DNA of 64,000 bases from Streptomyces sp. CB02414 (GTDB taxonomy: Bacteria; Actinomycetota; Actinomycetes; Streptomycetales; Streptomycetaceae), in the NCBI RefSeq assembly GCF_001905385.1, contig NZ_LIPF01000001.1, positions 1,230,765-1,294,764 of the forward strand, read 5' to 3'. This document shows, piece by piece, positions 41,001 through 49,062 of this stretch. Numbering within the stretch: position 1 is the first letter of the stretch; the number at the start of each line of letters is the position of its first letter. Under the pieces are notes generated by a model that was given only the letters and a program-made list of their open reading frames with translations, was not told the origin of the DNA and searched no databases. The translations under genes and the position numbers were made by a program.

Positions 41001-42948
41001 CACCCTGTTCGTCTGGCGACACTCCGACGGGTCCCTCACCGGGGCCTTCGAGTACGCGACCTCGCTCTTCGAGCACACGACGGTGGAGCGCATGGCCGAC
41101 CATTTCGTCCGCCTCCTCCAGGCCGTCGTCGACGCTCCCGGCACCCCGCTCTCCGCGATCGACCTCACCACCGTCCACGAACACCGGCTGCTCCGCCTCT
41201 GGAACGACTCCGGGGTGGCGGTTGCGGAGCGTTCCGTGCCGGAGTTGATCGCGGAGCAGATCGAGCGGCGCCCGGACGCGGTGGCCGTCGAGTCGGACGG
41301 TGAGGCGGTGTCGTTCGCGGAGCTGGACGCCCGCGCCAACCGCCTCGCACACCGACTGCGTGAGACCGGCGTGGGACCCGAGTCGTCAGTGGCCGTGCTA
41401 CTGGACCGGTCGGCCGACCTGATCGTGGCACTGCTCGCGGTCTGGCGCGCGGGAGCCGGCTACGTCCCCATGGACCCCGTTCTCCCGGCCGGCCGGATCG
41501 CCGGCATGGTCACGGACGCCGGTGTGCGGGTGGCGGTGACGTCCGCCGCGTATGCCGACCGGTTCGAGGTACCGGCGGTGCGGGTCGAGGACGACTACTC
41601 GCACCTGCCCCAGTCGGCCCCCGACGTGCCCCTGGACCTGGACTCGGTCGCCTACACCGTGTTCACCTCCGGCTCGACGGGCCGCCCCAAGGGCGTGCAG
41701 GTCACCCACCGCAACCTGGTCAACCACATCCACTGGGCCGTACGGGAACTGACCTCGGCCGGCACCGGCGGCGCACCCGTCTTCTCATCCGTCGCCTTCG
41801 ACCTCGTCGTCCCCAACCTGTGGGCACCCCTCGCCGCCGGACAACGCACCTGGCTCCACCACGGCGAACTCACCGACCTCGGATCGGCCCTGACCAAAAC
41901 GGGACCCTTCTCCTTCATCAAGCTCACCCCCGGCCACCTCGAAATCCTCTCCAGCCAACTGACAGACGACGAGATCTCCACCCTGGCCGGCAAGGTCGTC
42001 GTCGCCGGCGAAGCACTCCCGGGCGCCCTGGTCGAACGCTGGCGCCAGACCCTCGGCGACGGAGCGGTCCTCAACGAATACGGACCCACCGAAGCCACCG
42101 TCGGCACCTGCGTCTTCCCGCTCGTGGAGGCGTTCGACGGCGTCGTACCCATCGGCCGCCCCCTGCCCAACATGACGATGCACATCCTGGACGCCCACCT
42201 CCGTCCGGTACCGGTGGGCGCGGTCGGTGAGCTGTTCGTGGGCGGCAAGGGTGTGGCCCGCGGCTACGTGGGAGACCCGGCCCGCACCGCGGACAAGTTC
42301 GTCCCGGACGTCTACGGCCCGGCGGGCAGCCGGATGTACCGCACCGGAGACCTCGCCCGCTGGCGGCACGACGGAGCCGTCGAATTCCTCGGCCGCATCG
42401 ACGACCAGGTCAAGATCCGCGGCTACCGCATCGAACTCGGCGAAGTACGCGCCGCACTCGTAGCCCAGCCCGGTGTCACCGACGCGGCAGTCATCGTCTC
42501 CGAACAGGACCAACGCCTGATCGCCTACATCGTCGGCGAAACCCCCGACCTGACCGACGCCCTGCCCGAATACATGATCCCGTCCCACTACATACAGCTG
42601 GACGCGATCCCGCTGACGGCCAACGGCAAACTCGACCGCCGCGCCCTGCCCGACCCGGACCAGACCGCCACGGACACCTACGTCGCCCCCCGCACCCCCG
42701 CCGAAGAACGCATCGCCGCGATCTGGACCGTTCTGCTCGGCAAGAACGCCGGCGTTCACGACGGCTTCTTCGACATCGGCGGGCATTCCATCCTCGCCGT
42801 ACGCCTGGTCTCGCGGTTGCAGCAGGACTTCGACCTCGACCTGCCGATCCGGGTCGTCTTCGAGCGGCCGACCATCGCGCAGATCGCCGTGGAGATCGAG
42901 GACCGCGTCCGGGCCGAGATCGACGCGCAGCTCGCCGAATCCCACTGA
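38080..42948 (+). CDS. NRPS1: A-T-C-A-T
   Basis: 1622 residues from ATG 38080 with GGAGAAGAG before it. Domains: A1 about 1-500 (TYTSGSTGRPKGVLVEH near 152; NGKVDRSALP near 485), T1 near 546 (FFALGGSSLVL), C about 595-1030 (LSFGQHRLWFLDRMHPGS; VHHIASDGWS near 726), A2 about 1040-1525 (FTSGSTGRPKGVQVTH near 1194), T2 near 1569 (FFDIGGHSILAV). No TE and no N-terminal C domain. By hand alignment to GrsA the A1 pocket reads D-A-L-Q-F-A-T-V-D, close to some Gln codes. A2 reads D-L-P-K-V-A-E-V-G, close to Asn codes (D-L-T-K-x-G-E-V-G). The A2 domain is nearly identical in DNA to two domains of NRPS2. It probably loads residues 1 and 2. Confidence 0.92.
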   Translation: MSVPLHELISRQAARTPHAIAVDDAQGTMTYEQLDRHANRVARLLGDRGVAPEDRVAVSLPRRRDLPAVLLGVWKAGAAYVPLDAAHPAERTAWMVEDSGARLVLAARGTAPAGLDESAVLFLDAPETGLDGRPDTAPEAPAADPANAAYLTYTSGSTGRPKGVLVEHAGIANRVSWTVTRQGLGADDRMVMKTVLTFDAAALELFAPLVAGGTVVMAPPGAESDPALLVRTLAEQRVTVLQGVPSVLRLLTGEPGWAQCTGLRMVFSAGEALDAELCRRLSEPTGATVWNTYGPTECSVDVTAQEFDPALHTEAVPIGRPLDGLRVYVLDEEFDPVPIGVVGEVYAAGTGLARGYAGRPAQTAERFLPDPHSGDGGRMYRTGDLARWRSDGSLAYLGRVDHQVKVNGVRIEPAEVEAALHAHPDVRGAVVGAYTTATGTRLVAHLVAGRRIPRDELRGFLRRRLPESMIPAQFVPMDAFPLTANGKVDRSALPDPAARESAAPGDTAASVAPRTPAERLVADVWEQLLQVENVGVHDDFFALGGSSLVLTRLAVALTKASGDDVQLRGLFGASTVEAQARLIEESRPSVPEVVPVDRGVPLPLSFGQHRLWFLDRMHPGSPEWVAPLFLRLPAGTTEATVRTVLDTLEQRHEALRTRYVLQGEEPRQVVVDAQPVELRVEDAGEARLERLFDEQFRRGFDLTEGPLWRAMLVRVPLGGPVLLVTVHHIASDGWSTVVLEREIRELCAAAAENRPHELPAPVVQYGDYAAWQATRSDDTVLDRELDYWKSTLRGMPELQLRTDRPRPANRDGHGQGVRFSVPAGLADALSGIGRQHGATPYAALLAAFSALLSRYSGQDDFGVGSPVTGRLRPETQDTVGFFLNSLVLRCDLTGDPTFAELLARTKDTVLSGFAHQELPFERLVDELQPVRDLSRTPLYQVAFDLQDEGATMVAADGVLMDAFQGAWRVAKTDLTLFVWRHSDGSLTGAFEYATSLFEHTTVERMADHFVRLLQAVVDAPGTPLSAIDLTTVHEHRLLRLWNDSGVAVAERSVPELIAEQIERRPDAVAVESDGEAVSFAELDARANRLAHRLRETGVGPESSVAVLLDRSADLIVALLAVWRAGAGYVPMDPVLPAGRIAGMVTDAGVRVAVTSAAYADRFEVPAVRVEDDYSHLPQSAPDVPLDLDSVAYTVFTSGSTGRPKGVQVTHRNLVNHIHWAVRELTSAGTGGAPVFSSVAFDLVVPNLWAPLAAGQRTWLHHGELTDLGSALTKTGPFSFIKLTPGHLEILSSQLTDDEISTLAGKVVVAGEALPGALVERWRQTLGDGAVLNEYGPTEATVGTCVFPLVEAFDGVVPIGRPLPNMTMHILDAHLRPVPVGAVGELFVGGKGVARGYVGDPARTADKFVPDVYGPAGSRMYRTGDLARWRHDGAVEFLGRIDDQVKIRGYRIELGEVRAALVAQPGVTDAAVIVSEQDQRLIAYIVGETPDLTDALPEYMIPSHYIQLDAIPLTANGKLDRRALPDPDQTATDTYVAPRTPAEERIAAIWTVLLGKNAGVHDGFFDIGGHSILAVRLVSRLQQDFDLDLPIRVVFERPTIAQIAVEIEDRVRAEIDAQLAESH
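41200..42726. repeat. A-domain repeat copy 1 (NRPS1 A2)
   Basis: About 1.5 kb nearly identical and gap-free (offset 12618) to 53818-55344, and to the corresponding part of the NRPS2 third A domain (further offset 3102). Covers the whole A2 domain and ends abruptly before T2, where similarity drops. Confidence 0.85.
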
Positions 42949-42970
42949 CCGAAGAGCGAAGGACGTCCGC

Positions 42971-43888
42971 ATGCGTCACCTCATCTCACTGACCGATCTG
43001 ACCGACGACGATCTGCGCACGCTGGTCGCCCGCGGGGCGGAGTTCGCCGCCGGGGCGGTCGCCGATCCGCTGCGGGGCGAGGTGGTCGGCGTCTACTTCC
43101 GGCGCACCTCGACCCGTACCCGTACCGCCTTCACCACGGGGGCGCTGCGGCTCGGCGCGCAGACGGTGACCTTCAGGCCCGGCGACCTCCAGCTGAACAC
43201 CGGGGAGACCACCGAGGACACCGGCCGGGTGCTCTCCGGCATGCTGGACATGCTGGTGGCCAGGACGTCGGACGCGACGGCGGAACTGCGCTCCTGGGCC
43301 GCGGCCGGGCCGATGTCGGTGGTGAACGCGATGACCGCGGAGGAGCACCCGACGCAGGGGCTCACCGATCTCACCACCCTGCACTGTCACTTCGGCCGCG
43401 TCGAGGGCCTGCGGGTGCTGTACGTGGGCGAGGGCAACAACAGTGCCGCCGCGCTGGCGCTGGCCCTGACCCGCTTCCCGGGCACCGAACTGGAGCTGCG
43501 CACCCCGCCCGGGTACGGCCTGGCGGCGGACGTCCTGGCCACCGCCGGCGAGCAGGCGGCGCGCAGCGGGGCGAAAGTGTCCGAGCAGCACGACATGGCG
43601 GCCCTGCCCACCGGGTTCGACGTCGTGTACACCACCCGCTGGCAGACCACCGGCACCAGCAAGCCGGACGCGGACTGGCGCACCGTGTTCGCCCCGTTCC
43701 AGGTGTCCGGGGCGCTGTGGGAGACCAGCCCGGACGCGGTGTTCCTCCACGACCTGCCCGCGCACCGGGGCGAGGAGGTCACCGCGGAGGTGCTGGACGG
43801 CCCGGCCAGCCTGGCGTTCGCCCAGGCCACGCACAAGCTGCACAGCGCCATGGCGGTCCTCGAATGGTGCCGGGCCGTCCGTTCATGA
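42971..43888 (+). CDS. Ornithine/aspartate carbamoyltransferase-family enzyme with altered acceptor motifs
   Basis: 305 residues from ATG 42971. The carbamoyl-phosphate site is intact: FRRTSTRTRTAF (STRTR near 46-50) and EEHPTQGLTDL (HPTQ near 125). The acceptor site differs from ornithine transcarbamoylase. The HCLP loop is FLHDLPAHRGEEV (Cys to Asp), and the SMG ornithine loop is replaced by RWQTTGTSKPD. VioL of viomycin synthesis is a precedent for such a homologue making a beta-ureido group on a Dap-derived residue. Here carbamoylation of Dap (free or carrier-bound) to beta-ureidoalanine is inferred. Primary arginine synthesis is unlikely given the motif changes and location. ATGA overlap with the MFS gene. 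Confidence 0.82.
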   Translation: MRHLISLTDLTDDDLRTLVARGAEFAAGAVADPLRGEVVGVYFRRTSTRTRTAFTTGALRLGAQTVTFRPGDLQLNTGETTEDTGRVLSGMLDMLVARTSDATAELRSWAAAGPMSVVNAMTAEEHPTQGLTDLTTLHCHFGRVEGLRVLYVGEGNNSAAALALALTRFPGTELELRTPPGYGLAADVLATAGEQAARSGAKVSEQHDMAALPTGFDVVYTTRWQTTGTSKPDADWRTVFAPFQVSGALWETSPDAVFLHDLPAHRGEEVTAEVLDGPASLAFAQATHKLHSAMAVLEWCRAVRS

Positions 43889-45285
43889 GACGAAAGCGCG
43901 GAGGCCGCCCCGGCGGAGGGGGCAGGCACAAGCTGCCGTCGCTGCGCAGCTACCGGGACTTCCGGCTGCTGTGGACCGGCTCGGCGATGTCGGTGATGGC
44001 GGAGCGCTGCTCCGGGATGGCCTTCACGCTGCTGGTGCTCTGGCACACCAGGTCGGAGAGCGCCGCAGGCATCGTCGGGTTCGCGGGGCTCCTGCCGGCG
44101 CTGCTCGTGCAGCTGCCGGCCGGCGTCCTGGTGGACCGGCTGAACCGGCGGCGCGTCATGATGGTGTGCGTCGTGGTGCGGATGGTCGCGGTGGCGACGG
44201 TCGCCGTCTCCCTGCTGGGGGACACGGTGTGGGTGTGGCACATCGCCCTCGTGGCGTTCGTGCAGAGCAGCATGACCGTCTTCTACCAGCTGTCGGAACG
44301 GGCCATGGTGCGCAACGTGGTGCCCTCGCGGCAGCTGGGCGCGGCGATGGCCACCAACGAGGCCCGCTCCCGCGGCGTCAACTTCGTCGGGCACCCCACG
44401 AGCGGGGCGATGTTCGGTCTGTCGGCGTGGGTGCCGTTCCTGACCAGCGTGGCGCTCTACGTGGGTTCGCTGGTCACGCTGGTGAAGCTGCGGGGCGAGC
44501 GGCAGCCGCCCCGCCGGCCGGGTACCGGGCGCAAGATGCGTGCCGAGGTCGCGGCCGGACTCAAGTGGGTGTGGGGGCGGGCCTACTTCAGGACCGCGCT
44601 GCTGATCATCTCGGTCAGCAACCTGGTGTTCCAGGGGCTGATCCTGACGGTGGCCGTGGTGATCAGGGAGGACGGCGGGGCCGCCGGCACCATCGGGTTG
44701 ATCATGGCGGCGGGCGGCATGGGCGGGCTGTGCGGGGCGCTGTCCGGCGGCTGGCTGAACCGGCGGCTGGCCATGCGGCAGATCATGGTCCTCGCGCACA
44801 CCGCGTGGGCCGTGGTGATGCCCACAGCGGTGTTTTTCCGGCAAGCACCGGCACTTGGCGCATTGTTCTTCATAACGTCGTTTATAGGAGCCACTGTTAC
44901 GGTCTCCGGCATGTCTTACCAGGTGCGCATCACCCCCAACGACATGCAGGGGCGGGTAGGCAGTGTCGTCATGCTCCTGGTGTCCGGGGCGAGTTCGCTC
45001 GGCGCGCTCGGTACGGGGTACCTGCTGGAGGCGGTCGGCAGCCGCCACACCGTCGTGGTGCTGTCGGCGGTGATGGCGGTGCTGGCCCTGGTGGCCGCCG
45101 TCGTGTTCAGCAGGGCCGGCGCGGCCCTCGAGGACCGCGCGGACAGCATGGAACCACTCGACGCGGGCCACTCCCCGTCGGAGCCGGCGGCGCTGCCGGC
45201 CCCGGACGCGCCCGCGCCGGCCTCCGTCCCGGACGGGACGGAGGCCGATCCCCTCAACCACGAAGCGCGGAGAACCGATGGATGA
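43885..45285 (+). CDS. MFS transporter (enterobactin-exporter EntS/Bcr-like)
   Basis: 466 residues from ATG 43885. Basic N-terminus, then SYRDFRLLWTGSAMSVMAER, typical of the MFS_3 group, and DRLNRRRVMMVCVVVRM between TM2 and TM3. About 12 transmembrane segments and a Pro/Ala-rich tail. Likely exports the peptide. Codons 313-350 (44821-44935) contain a cluster of codons that are rare in the neighbours (TTT, ATA, GCA, TTG, CTT, GTT), a short patch of atypical usage. It overlaps the ABC ATPase gene by 8 bp. Confidence 0.88.
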   Translation: MRRKRGGRPGGGGRHKLPSLRSYRDFRLLWTGSAMSVMAERCSGMAFTLLVLWHTRSESAAGIVGFAGLLPALLVQLPAGVLVDRLNRRRVMMVCVVVRMVAVATVAVSLLGDTVWVWHIALVAFVQSSMTVFYQLSERAMVRNVVPSRQLGAAMATNEARSRGVNFVGHPTSGAMFGLSAWVPFLTSVALYVGSLVTLVKLRGERQPPRRPGTGRKMRAEVAAGLKWVWGRAYFRTALLIISVSNLVFQGLILTVAVVIREDGGAAGTIGLIMAAGGMGGLCGALSGGWLNRRLAMRQIMVLAHTAWAVVMPTAVFFRQAPALGALFFITSFIGATVTVSGMSYQVRITPNDMQGRVGSVVMLLVSGASSLGALGTGYLLEAVGSRHTVVVLSAVMAVLALVAAVVFSRAGAALEDRADSMEPLDAGHSPSEPAALPAPDAPAPASVPDGTEADPLNHEARRTDG

Positions 45286-46057
45286 CGCAGTGCGGCTGGA
45301 GTCGCTCACCAAGACCTACGGGTCCGGCGACAGTGCCGTGAGCGCCTTGCGCGACACCAGCCTGTCCTTCTCCCGGGGCAGCTTCACCGCGATCATGGGG
45401 CCCTCGGGGTCCGGCAAGTCCACCTTGCTCCAGTGCGCGGCCGGGCTCGACCGGCCCACCTCGGGCCGGGTGTTCATCGACGGCCAGGACACCTCGGGAC
45501 TGAACGAGACCCGGCTCACCGAACTCCGCCGCGCCTCCACCGGGTTCATCTTCCAGTCCTTCAACCTGCTGCCCTCGCTGACGGCCGAGCAGAACGTGGC
45601 GCTGCCGATGCGGCTGGCGGGGCGCAGGCCCCCGCGCGGCGCGGTCCGGCAGGCGCTCGCCCAGGTCGGTCTGGAGAAGAAGGCCGGCAGCCGGCCCAGC
45701 CAGCTGTCCGGCGGGCAGCAGCAGCGGGTGGCCATCGCGCGCGCCCTGGTGGCCCGCCCCGCCGTGCTCTTCGCGGACGAGCCGACCGGGGCCCTCGACC
45801 TGTCCACGGGACGTGAACTCCTCGACACGCTGCGCGCGCTGACGGGTCCGGGCGGCGGCGCGCCAGGCGTCCCCGGCGGCCCCGGCACCGCGCAACCGGT
45901 GACGACCACCATCGTGATGGTCACCCACGACCCGAACGTCGCCGCCTACGCGGACCGCGTGCTGTTCCTCGCCGACGGCGGTCTCGTCGGAGAACTGCTC
46001 CAGCCGACCGCCGAGGACGTGGCCGCGCGCATGACGCACCTGGGGGTGTCGTCGTGA
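45278..46057 (+). CDS. ABC transporter ATPase (MacB/LolD type)
   Basis: 259 residues from ATG 45278. Walker [20 protein letters not shown] (~46-64), Q-loop [17 protein letters not shown], signature [20 protein letters not shown] and walker [14 protein letters not shown]-loop [17 protein letters not shown] Gly/Pro-rich insertion (about 195-208) precedes the H-loop. This class works with FtsX-type permeases in antibiotic export or self-resistance. The permease gene follows with a GTGA overlap. Confidence 0.93.
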   Translation: MDDAVRLESLTKTYGSGDSAVSALRDTSLSFSRGSFTAIMGPSGSGKSTLLQCAAGLDRPTSGRVFIDGQDTSGLNETRLTELRRASTGFIFQSFNLLPSLTAEQNVALPMRLAGRRPPRGAVRQALAQVGLEKKAGSRPSQLSGGQQQRVAIARALVARPAVLFADEPTGALDLSTGRELLDTLRALTGPGGGAPGVPGGPGTAQPVTTTIVMVTHDPNVAAYADRVLFLADGGLVGELLQPTAEDVAARMTHLGVSS

Positions 46058-48543
46058 TCCGGGTGGCCTTCCAGACCCTGCGGGCGCGCTGGGTCTCCTT
46101 CCTCGGCACGGTGGTCGCCCTGGTCCTCGGCGTGGCGCAGGTCGCGGCCATGGGGCTGCTGGTGACGACGGCGTTCGACCTGCCCGACCGTCCGGTGGAG
46201 CGCTTCGCCGGCGCCGGCACCGTCGTACGCCCGCAGTCGGACGGCTGGGACCCGGCCCACCACGACCTGGGCGTCCGCTCCCCCGAGGCGGCCCGCGGCC
46301 TGAGCACCGAACTGCGCGACCGCGTCGCCGCGACCGGCGAGACCGTGGTCGACCGCGCCTTCTACGCACAACTGCGCGGCGGCCCCGAGGACCAGGTCGG
46401 ACACCCCTGGCCGGTGGCCCGCTTCGGCGGCTACCGCCTCACCGACGGTGCCGCGCCGACGTCGGACGGGCAGGTCGTGGTCCCCTCCGACCAGGCCCGC
46501 ACCGGCGACGAGGTGACCGTACTGACGGCGTCCACCGTGCGGACGTACACCGTCAGCGGCACCGTCGACCCCGTCGGCTACGAGGACGCCGTCTTCTTCT
46601 CCGAGGCGGAGGCCGCGCGGCTCTCCCCGCGGATCGACTCCCTGGTCGCGCTCGGCCCCGCGGACGCGATCCGGGACGCCGTCGGCGAGCGGGCCGACGT
46701 CCTCACCGGCCAGGACCGGCACAAGGCCGACGCCAGCGAGGCCGAGGACCGCGAGACCCTGGACAACACGATCACGCTGGTGCCGGTGATGGCGAGCGTC
46801 GCCGGGACCACCGCCGTCTTCGTGGTCGCGTCCACCTTCGCCTTCGCGGTCGTCCAGCGCCGCAGGGAGGTCGCCCTGCTCCGCGCGGTCGGCGCCACCC
46901 CCAAGCAGGTGCGGAAGATGGTCCGCAACGAAGCTCTCCTGATCGGCGGCCTCGCCGCCGCGGCGGGCACGGCCCTCGGCCTGTTCGGGGCGCAGCTCCT
47001 CGCCGACATGCTGATCTCCATGGGCGTGTCGCCGGACTGGTTCACCGTCACCCCGTCCTTGCACTGGACCGTGCTCGCGCCGCTCGCCGCCGCCTTCCTG
47101 GTGGGGCTGCTGGTGTCGGTCGGCGGTGCGGCCGCGGCGGCCCGCCGGGCCGGCTCCGTCCAGCCCGTCGAAGCGCTGCGGGAGGCCGCCGTCGACGACA
47201 CGGGCGTCACCCCCGGCCGCGCCCTGCTCGGTGCCGTGGCCCTGCTCGGCGGCGTCGGCTGGACCGCCTGGATCGCCACCGGCTCCCCGGTGACGGTGCT
47301 CTCGCCCACGGTGTACGTCGTCTCGCTGATGGTGCCGGTACTGGCGGCGGCCGTCCTCGCCCCGATGGCCGTCGGTCCACTGGCCCGGCTGCTGATGTGG
47401 CCGTGGCGGCGCGCGAACGGCCCCACGGCGATGCTGGTCCGGCAGAGCGTGCTGACCGCCCGCCGCCGGACCGCGGCGACGGCCGCGCCGGTGCTGCTCA
47501 CCGTCGGCCTCGCGTTCTCCCTGCTCGCCGCCACCGACTCGCTGGGCGCGGCCCGGGACAGCGGCCTGCAGAACCGGATCGTCTCCGACTACGCCCTCGC
47601 CCCCGACGACACCCCCGGCATCAGCACCGAGGTGGTCGACCGGGTCGCCGAGGTGCCCGGCGTGAAGATCGCCGCGCCGCTGCTCACCACGGTCTACTGG
47701 AAGGACGAGGACCGCTACGACGAGAACGACGGCCTGGTCGTCGACCCCGAGGCGCTGAGGCGGACCATGGACCTCAAGGTCGTCGAGGGCTCACTCGACG
47801 ACCTCGACGAGAACAGCATGGCCGTCGCCGACCTGTGGCACATGGACGTCGGCTCCACCCAGACCGTGCTGATGGCCGACGGCAGCACCCAGAAGCTGAA
47901 GGTGGCCGCCGTGTACGAGGCGCTGCGCGGCGAGGACGTGGCCTACCTGCCTCCACGGTTCGCCGACACCGCGCTGTACGCACGCGACGGCCTGGCCCGC
48001 CGCGCGTACATCACGCTGGACGAGGGCACCGACCGGGCGGCCGCGACCGCCGCCATCCGCGAGGCGGTCGAGGGCAGCGGCGCGACCTTCATGTCCCGGG
48101 ACGAACTGGTCGCCTCCGAGGCGGCCTACGCCCGGCACCTGAACGAGGTCCGGCAGCGCTCCACCGCGGTGATCATCATGATGTTCTGCTTCATCGCCAT
48201 CCTCAACACGCTGCTGATGGCCACCGCGGACCGCCGGCGCGACCTGGCGGTCCTGCGGACCGCGGGCGCCACGCCGAGGCAGGTGCTGCGGTTCTTCGTC
48301 GCCGAGTCCCTTCTCGTGTCGGCGATCGGTGTGGTGCTGGCGCTGGCCGCGACCGCCGTCAACCTGGCCGGCCTCTGGGGAGCCCTGCTCCAGCTCTTCG
48401 GCACCACCCCGATAGTCGTTCCGTACGCGGTCGTCACGGGCGTCGCGGTGGTCTCCACCCTGCTGGCGCTCCTCGGCACCGTCCTGCCGGTCGGTGCGGC
48501 GCTGCGGGCCCGCGCGGTGCAGCTGATCGGAGCCCGCGAGTAG
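46054..48543 (+). CDS. ABC transporter permease with two FtsX domains
   Basis: 829 residues from GTG 46054. Layout: TM1 (~15-40), a large extracellular domain, three TMs in an FtsX domain (~245-370, with RRREVALLRAVGATPKQVRK), a second TM set (~395-460), a second extracellular domain, and a final FtsX domain (~705-820, with RRRDLAVLRTAGATPRQVLR). This duplicated architecture is usual in actinobacterial MacB-like exporters tied to antibiotic clusters. Likely peptide export or self-protection. A strong terminator follows. Confidence 0.9.
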   Translation: MIRVAFQTLRARWVSFLGTVVALVLGVAQVAAMGLLVTTAFDLPDRPVERFAGAGTVVRPQSDGWDPAHHDLGVRSPEAARGLSTELRDRVAATGETVVDRAFYAQLRGGPEDQVGHPWPVARFGGYRLTDGAAPTSDGQVVVPSDQARTGDEVTVLTASTVRTYTVSGTVDPVGYEDAVFFSEAEAARLSPRIDSLVALGPADAIRDAVGERADVLTGQDRHKADASEAEDRETLDNTITLVPVMASVAGTTAVFVVASTFAFAVVQRRREVALLRAVGATPKQVRKMVRNEALLIGGLAAAAGTALGLFGAQLLADMLISMGVSPDWFTVTPSLHWTVLAPLAAAFLVGLLVSVGGAAAAARRAGSVQPVEALREAAVDDTGVTPGRALLGAVALLGGVGWTAWIATGSPVTVLSPTVYVVSLMVPVLAAAVLAPMAVGPLARLLMWPWRRANGPTAMLVRQSVLTARRRTAATAAPVLLTVGLAFSLLAATDSLGAARDSGLQNRIVSDYALAPDDTPGISTEVVDRVAEVPGVKIAAPLLTTVYWKDEDRYDENDGLVVDPEALRRTMDLKVVEGSLDDLDENSMAVADLWHMDVGSTQTVLMADGSTQKLKVAAVYEALRGEDVAYLPPRFADTALYARDGLARRAYITLDEGTDRAAATAAIREAVEGSGATFMSRDELVASEAAYARHLNEVRQRSTAVIIMMFCFIAILNTLLMATADRRRDLAVLRTAGATPRQVLRFFVAESLLVSAIGVVLALAATAVNLAGLWGALLQLFGTTPIVVPYAVVTGVAVVSTLLALLGTVLPVGAALRARAVQLIGARE

Positions 48544-48584
48544 GCCACCCGGCACGTCCCGGCACACACCGCACCACCCCGGAC

Positions 48585-48627
48585 CACACGGCCCGGTCCC
48601 GAACCCCCGTCGGGACCGGGCCGTGTG
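48585..48627 (+). terminator. Strong hairpin terminator after the ABC permease
   Basis: 18-bp perfect arms, CACACGGCCCGGTCCCGA at 48585-48602 and its complement at 48610-48627. It divides the cluster into two transcription units. Confidence 0.85.
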
Positions 48628-48672
48628 CTGTCTTCGCCGCGGCTCGGGCCGTTCCGCCCGCCGGGACAAAAG

Positions 48673-48698
48673 AGAGCCGATAAGAGCCCCGGTATAGG
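48673..48698 (+). promoter_or_regulatory. Possible promoter/activator site of the mbtH-NRPS2-NRPS3 unit
   Basis: AGAGCC at 48673 and 48683 (10-bp period), followed by TATAGG at 48693, the same hexamer as in the repeat before the first cluster gene. It is about 50 nt upstream of mbtH. Confidence 0.35.
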
Positions 48699-48746
48699 TC
48701 GGCGTCGGAGGCTGGGCGAGCATCCGACCACCGAAGGGACACCGTC

Positions 48747-48962
48747 ATGGCTGACGAGCAGACCGACCACCGCACCTACCGGGTCGTCCGGAACGACGAG
48801 GAGCAGTACTCGATCTGGGACGCGGCCCGGGAACTGCCGGACGGCTGGCAGGCCGAGGGCACCGAGGGCTCCAGGCAGGACTGCCTCCAGCGGATCGAGG
48901 AGGTCTGGACGGACCTGCGGCCGGCCAGTCTGCGCCGGCGCATGGAGCAGGCCGGCGCCTGA
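48747..48962 (+). CDS. MbtH-like protein
   Basis: 71 residues from ATG 48747 with GAAGGGA upstream. All family hallmarks are present: NDEEQYSIWDAARELPDGW, GTEGSRQDCLQRIEEVW and TDLRPASLRRR. MbtH proteins bind A domains and are needed for their folding and activity. Placed just before NRPS2, it probably serves one or more of the six A domains here. Confidence 0.95.
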   Translation: MADEQTDHRTYRVVRNDEEQYSIWDAARELPDGWQAEGTEGSRQDCLQRIEEVWTDLRPASLRRRMEQAGA

Positions 48963-49062
48963 CCGCGCCGCACGGCCCGAGGTGCCGGCCGCATCACGCC
49001 GCACCACGCAGGCACCACACGAGACACGTCGTACGGAACGAAGGTCGGGAGGGGCGCTCAGC

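Noticed and set aside
42971..43888. Plain ArgF (arginine biosynthesis) annotation
   Set aside because: The ornithine-binding HCLP and SMG motifs are changed and the gene is embedded between an NRPS and export genes with translational coupling.
48625..49062. Upstream extension of NRPS2 to a start near 48625
   Set aside because: The extension overlaps the mbtH gene in another frame and lacks NRPS-like sequence; the ATG at 49063 is followed by a normal C domain.
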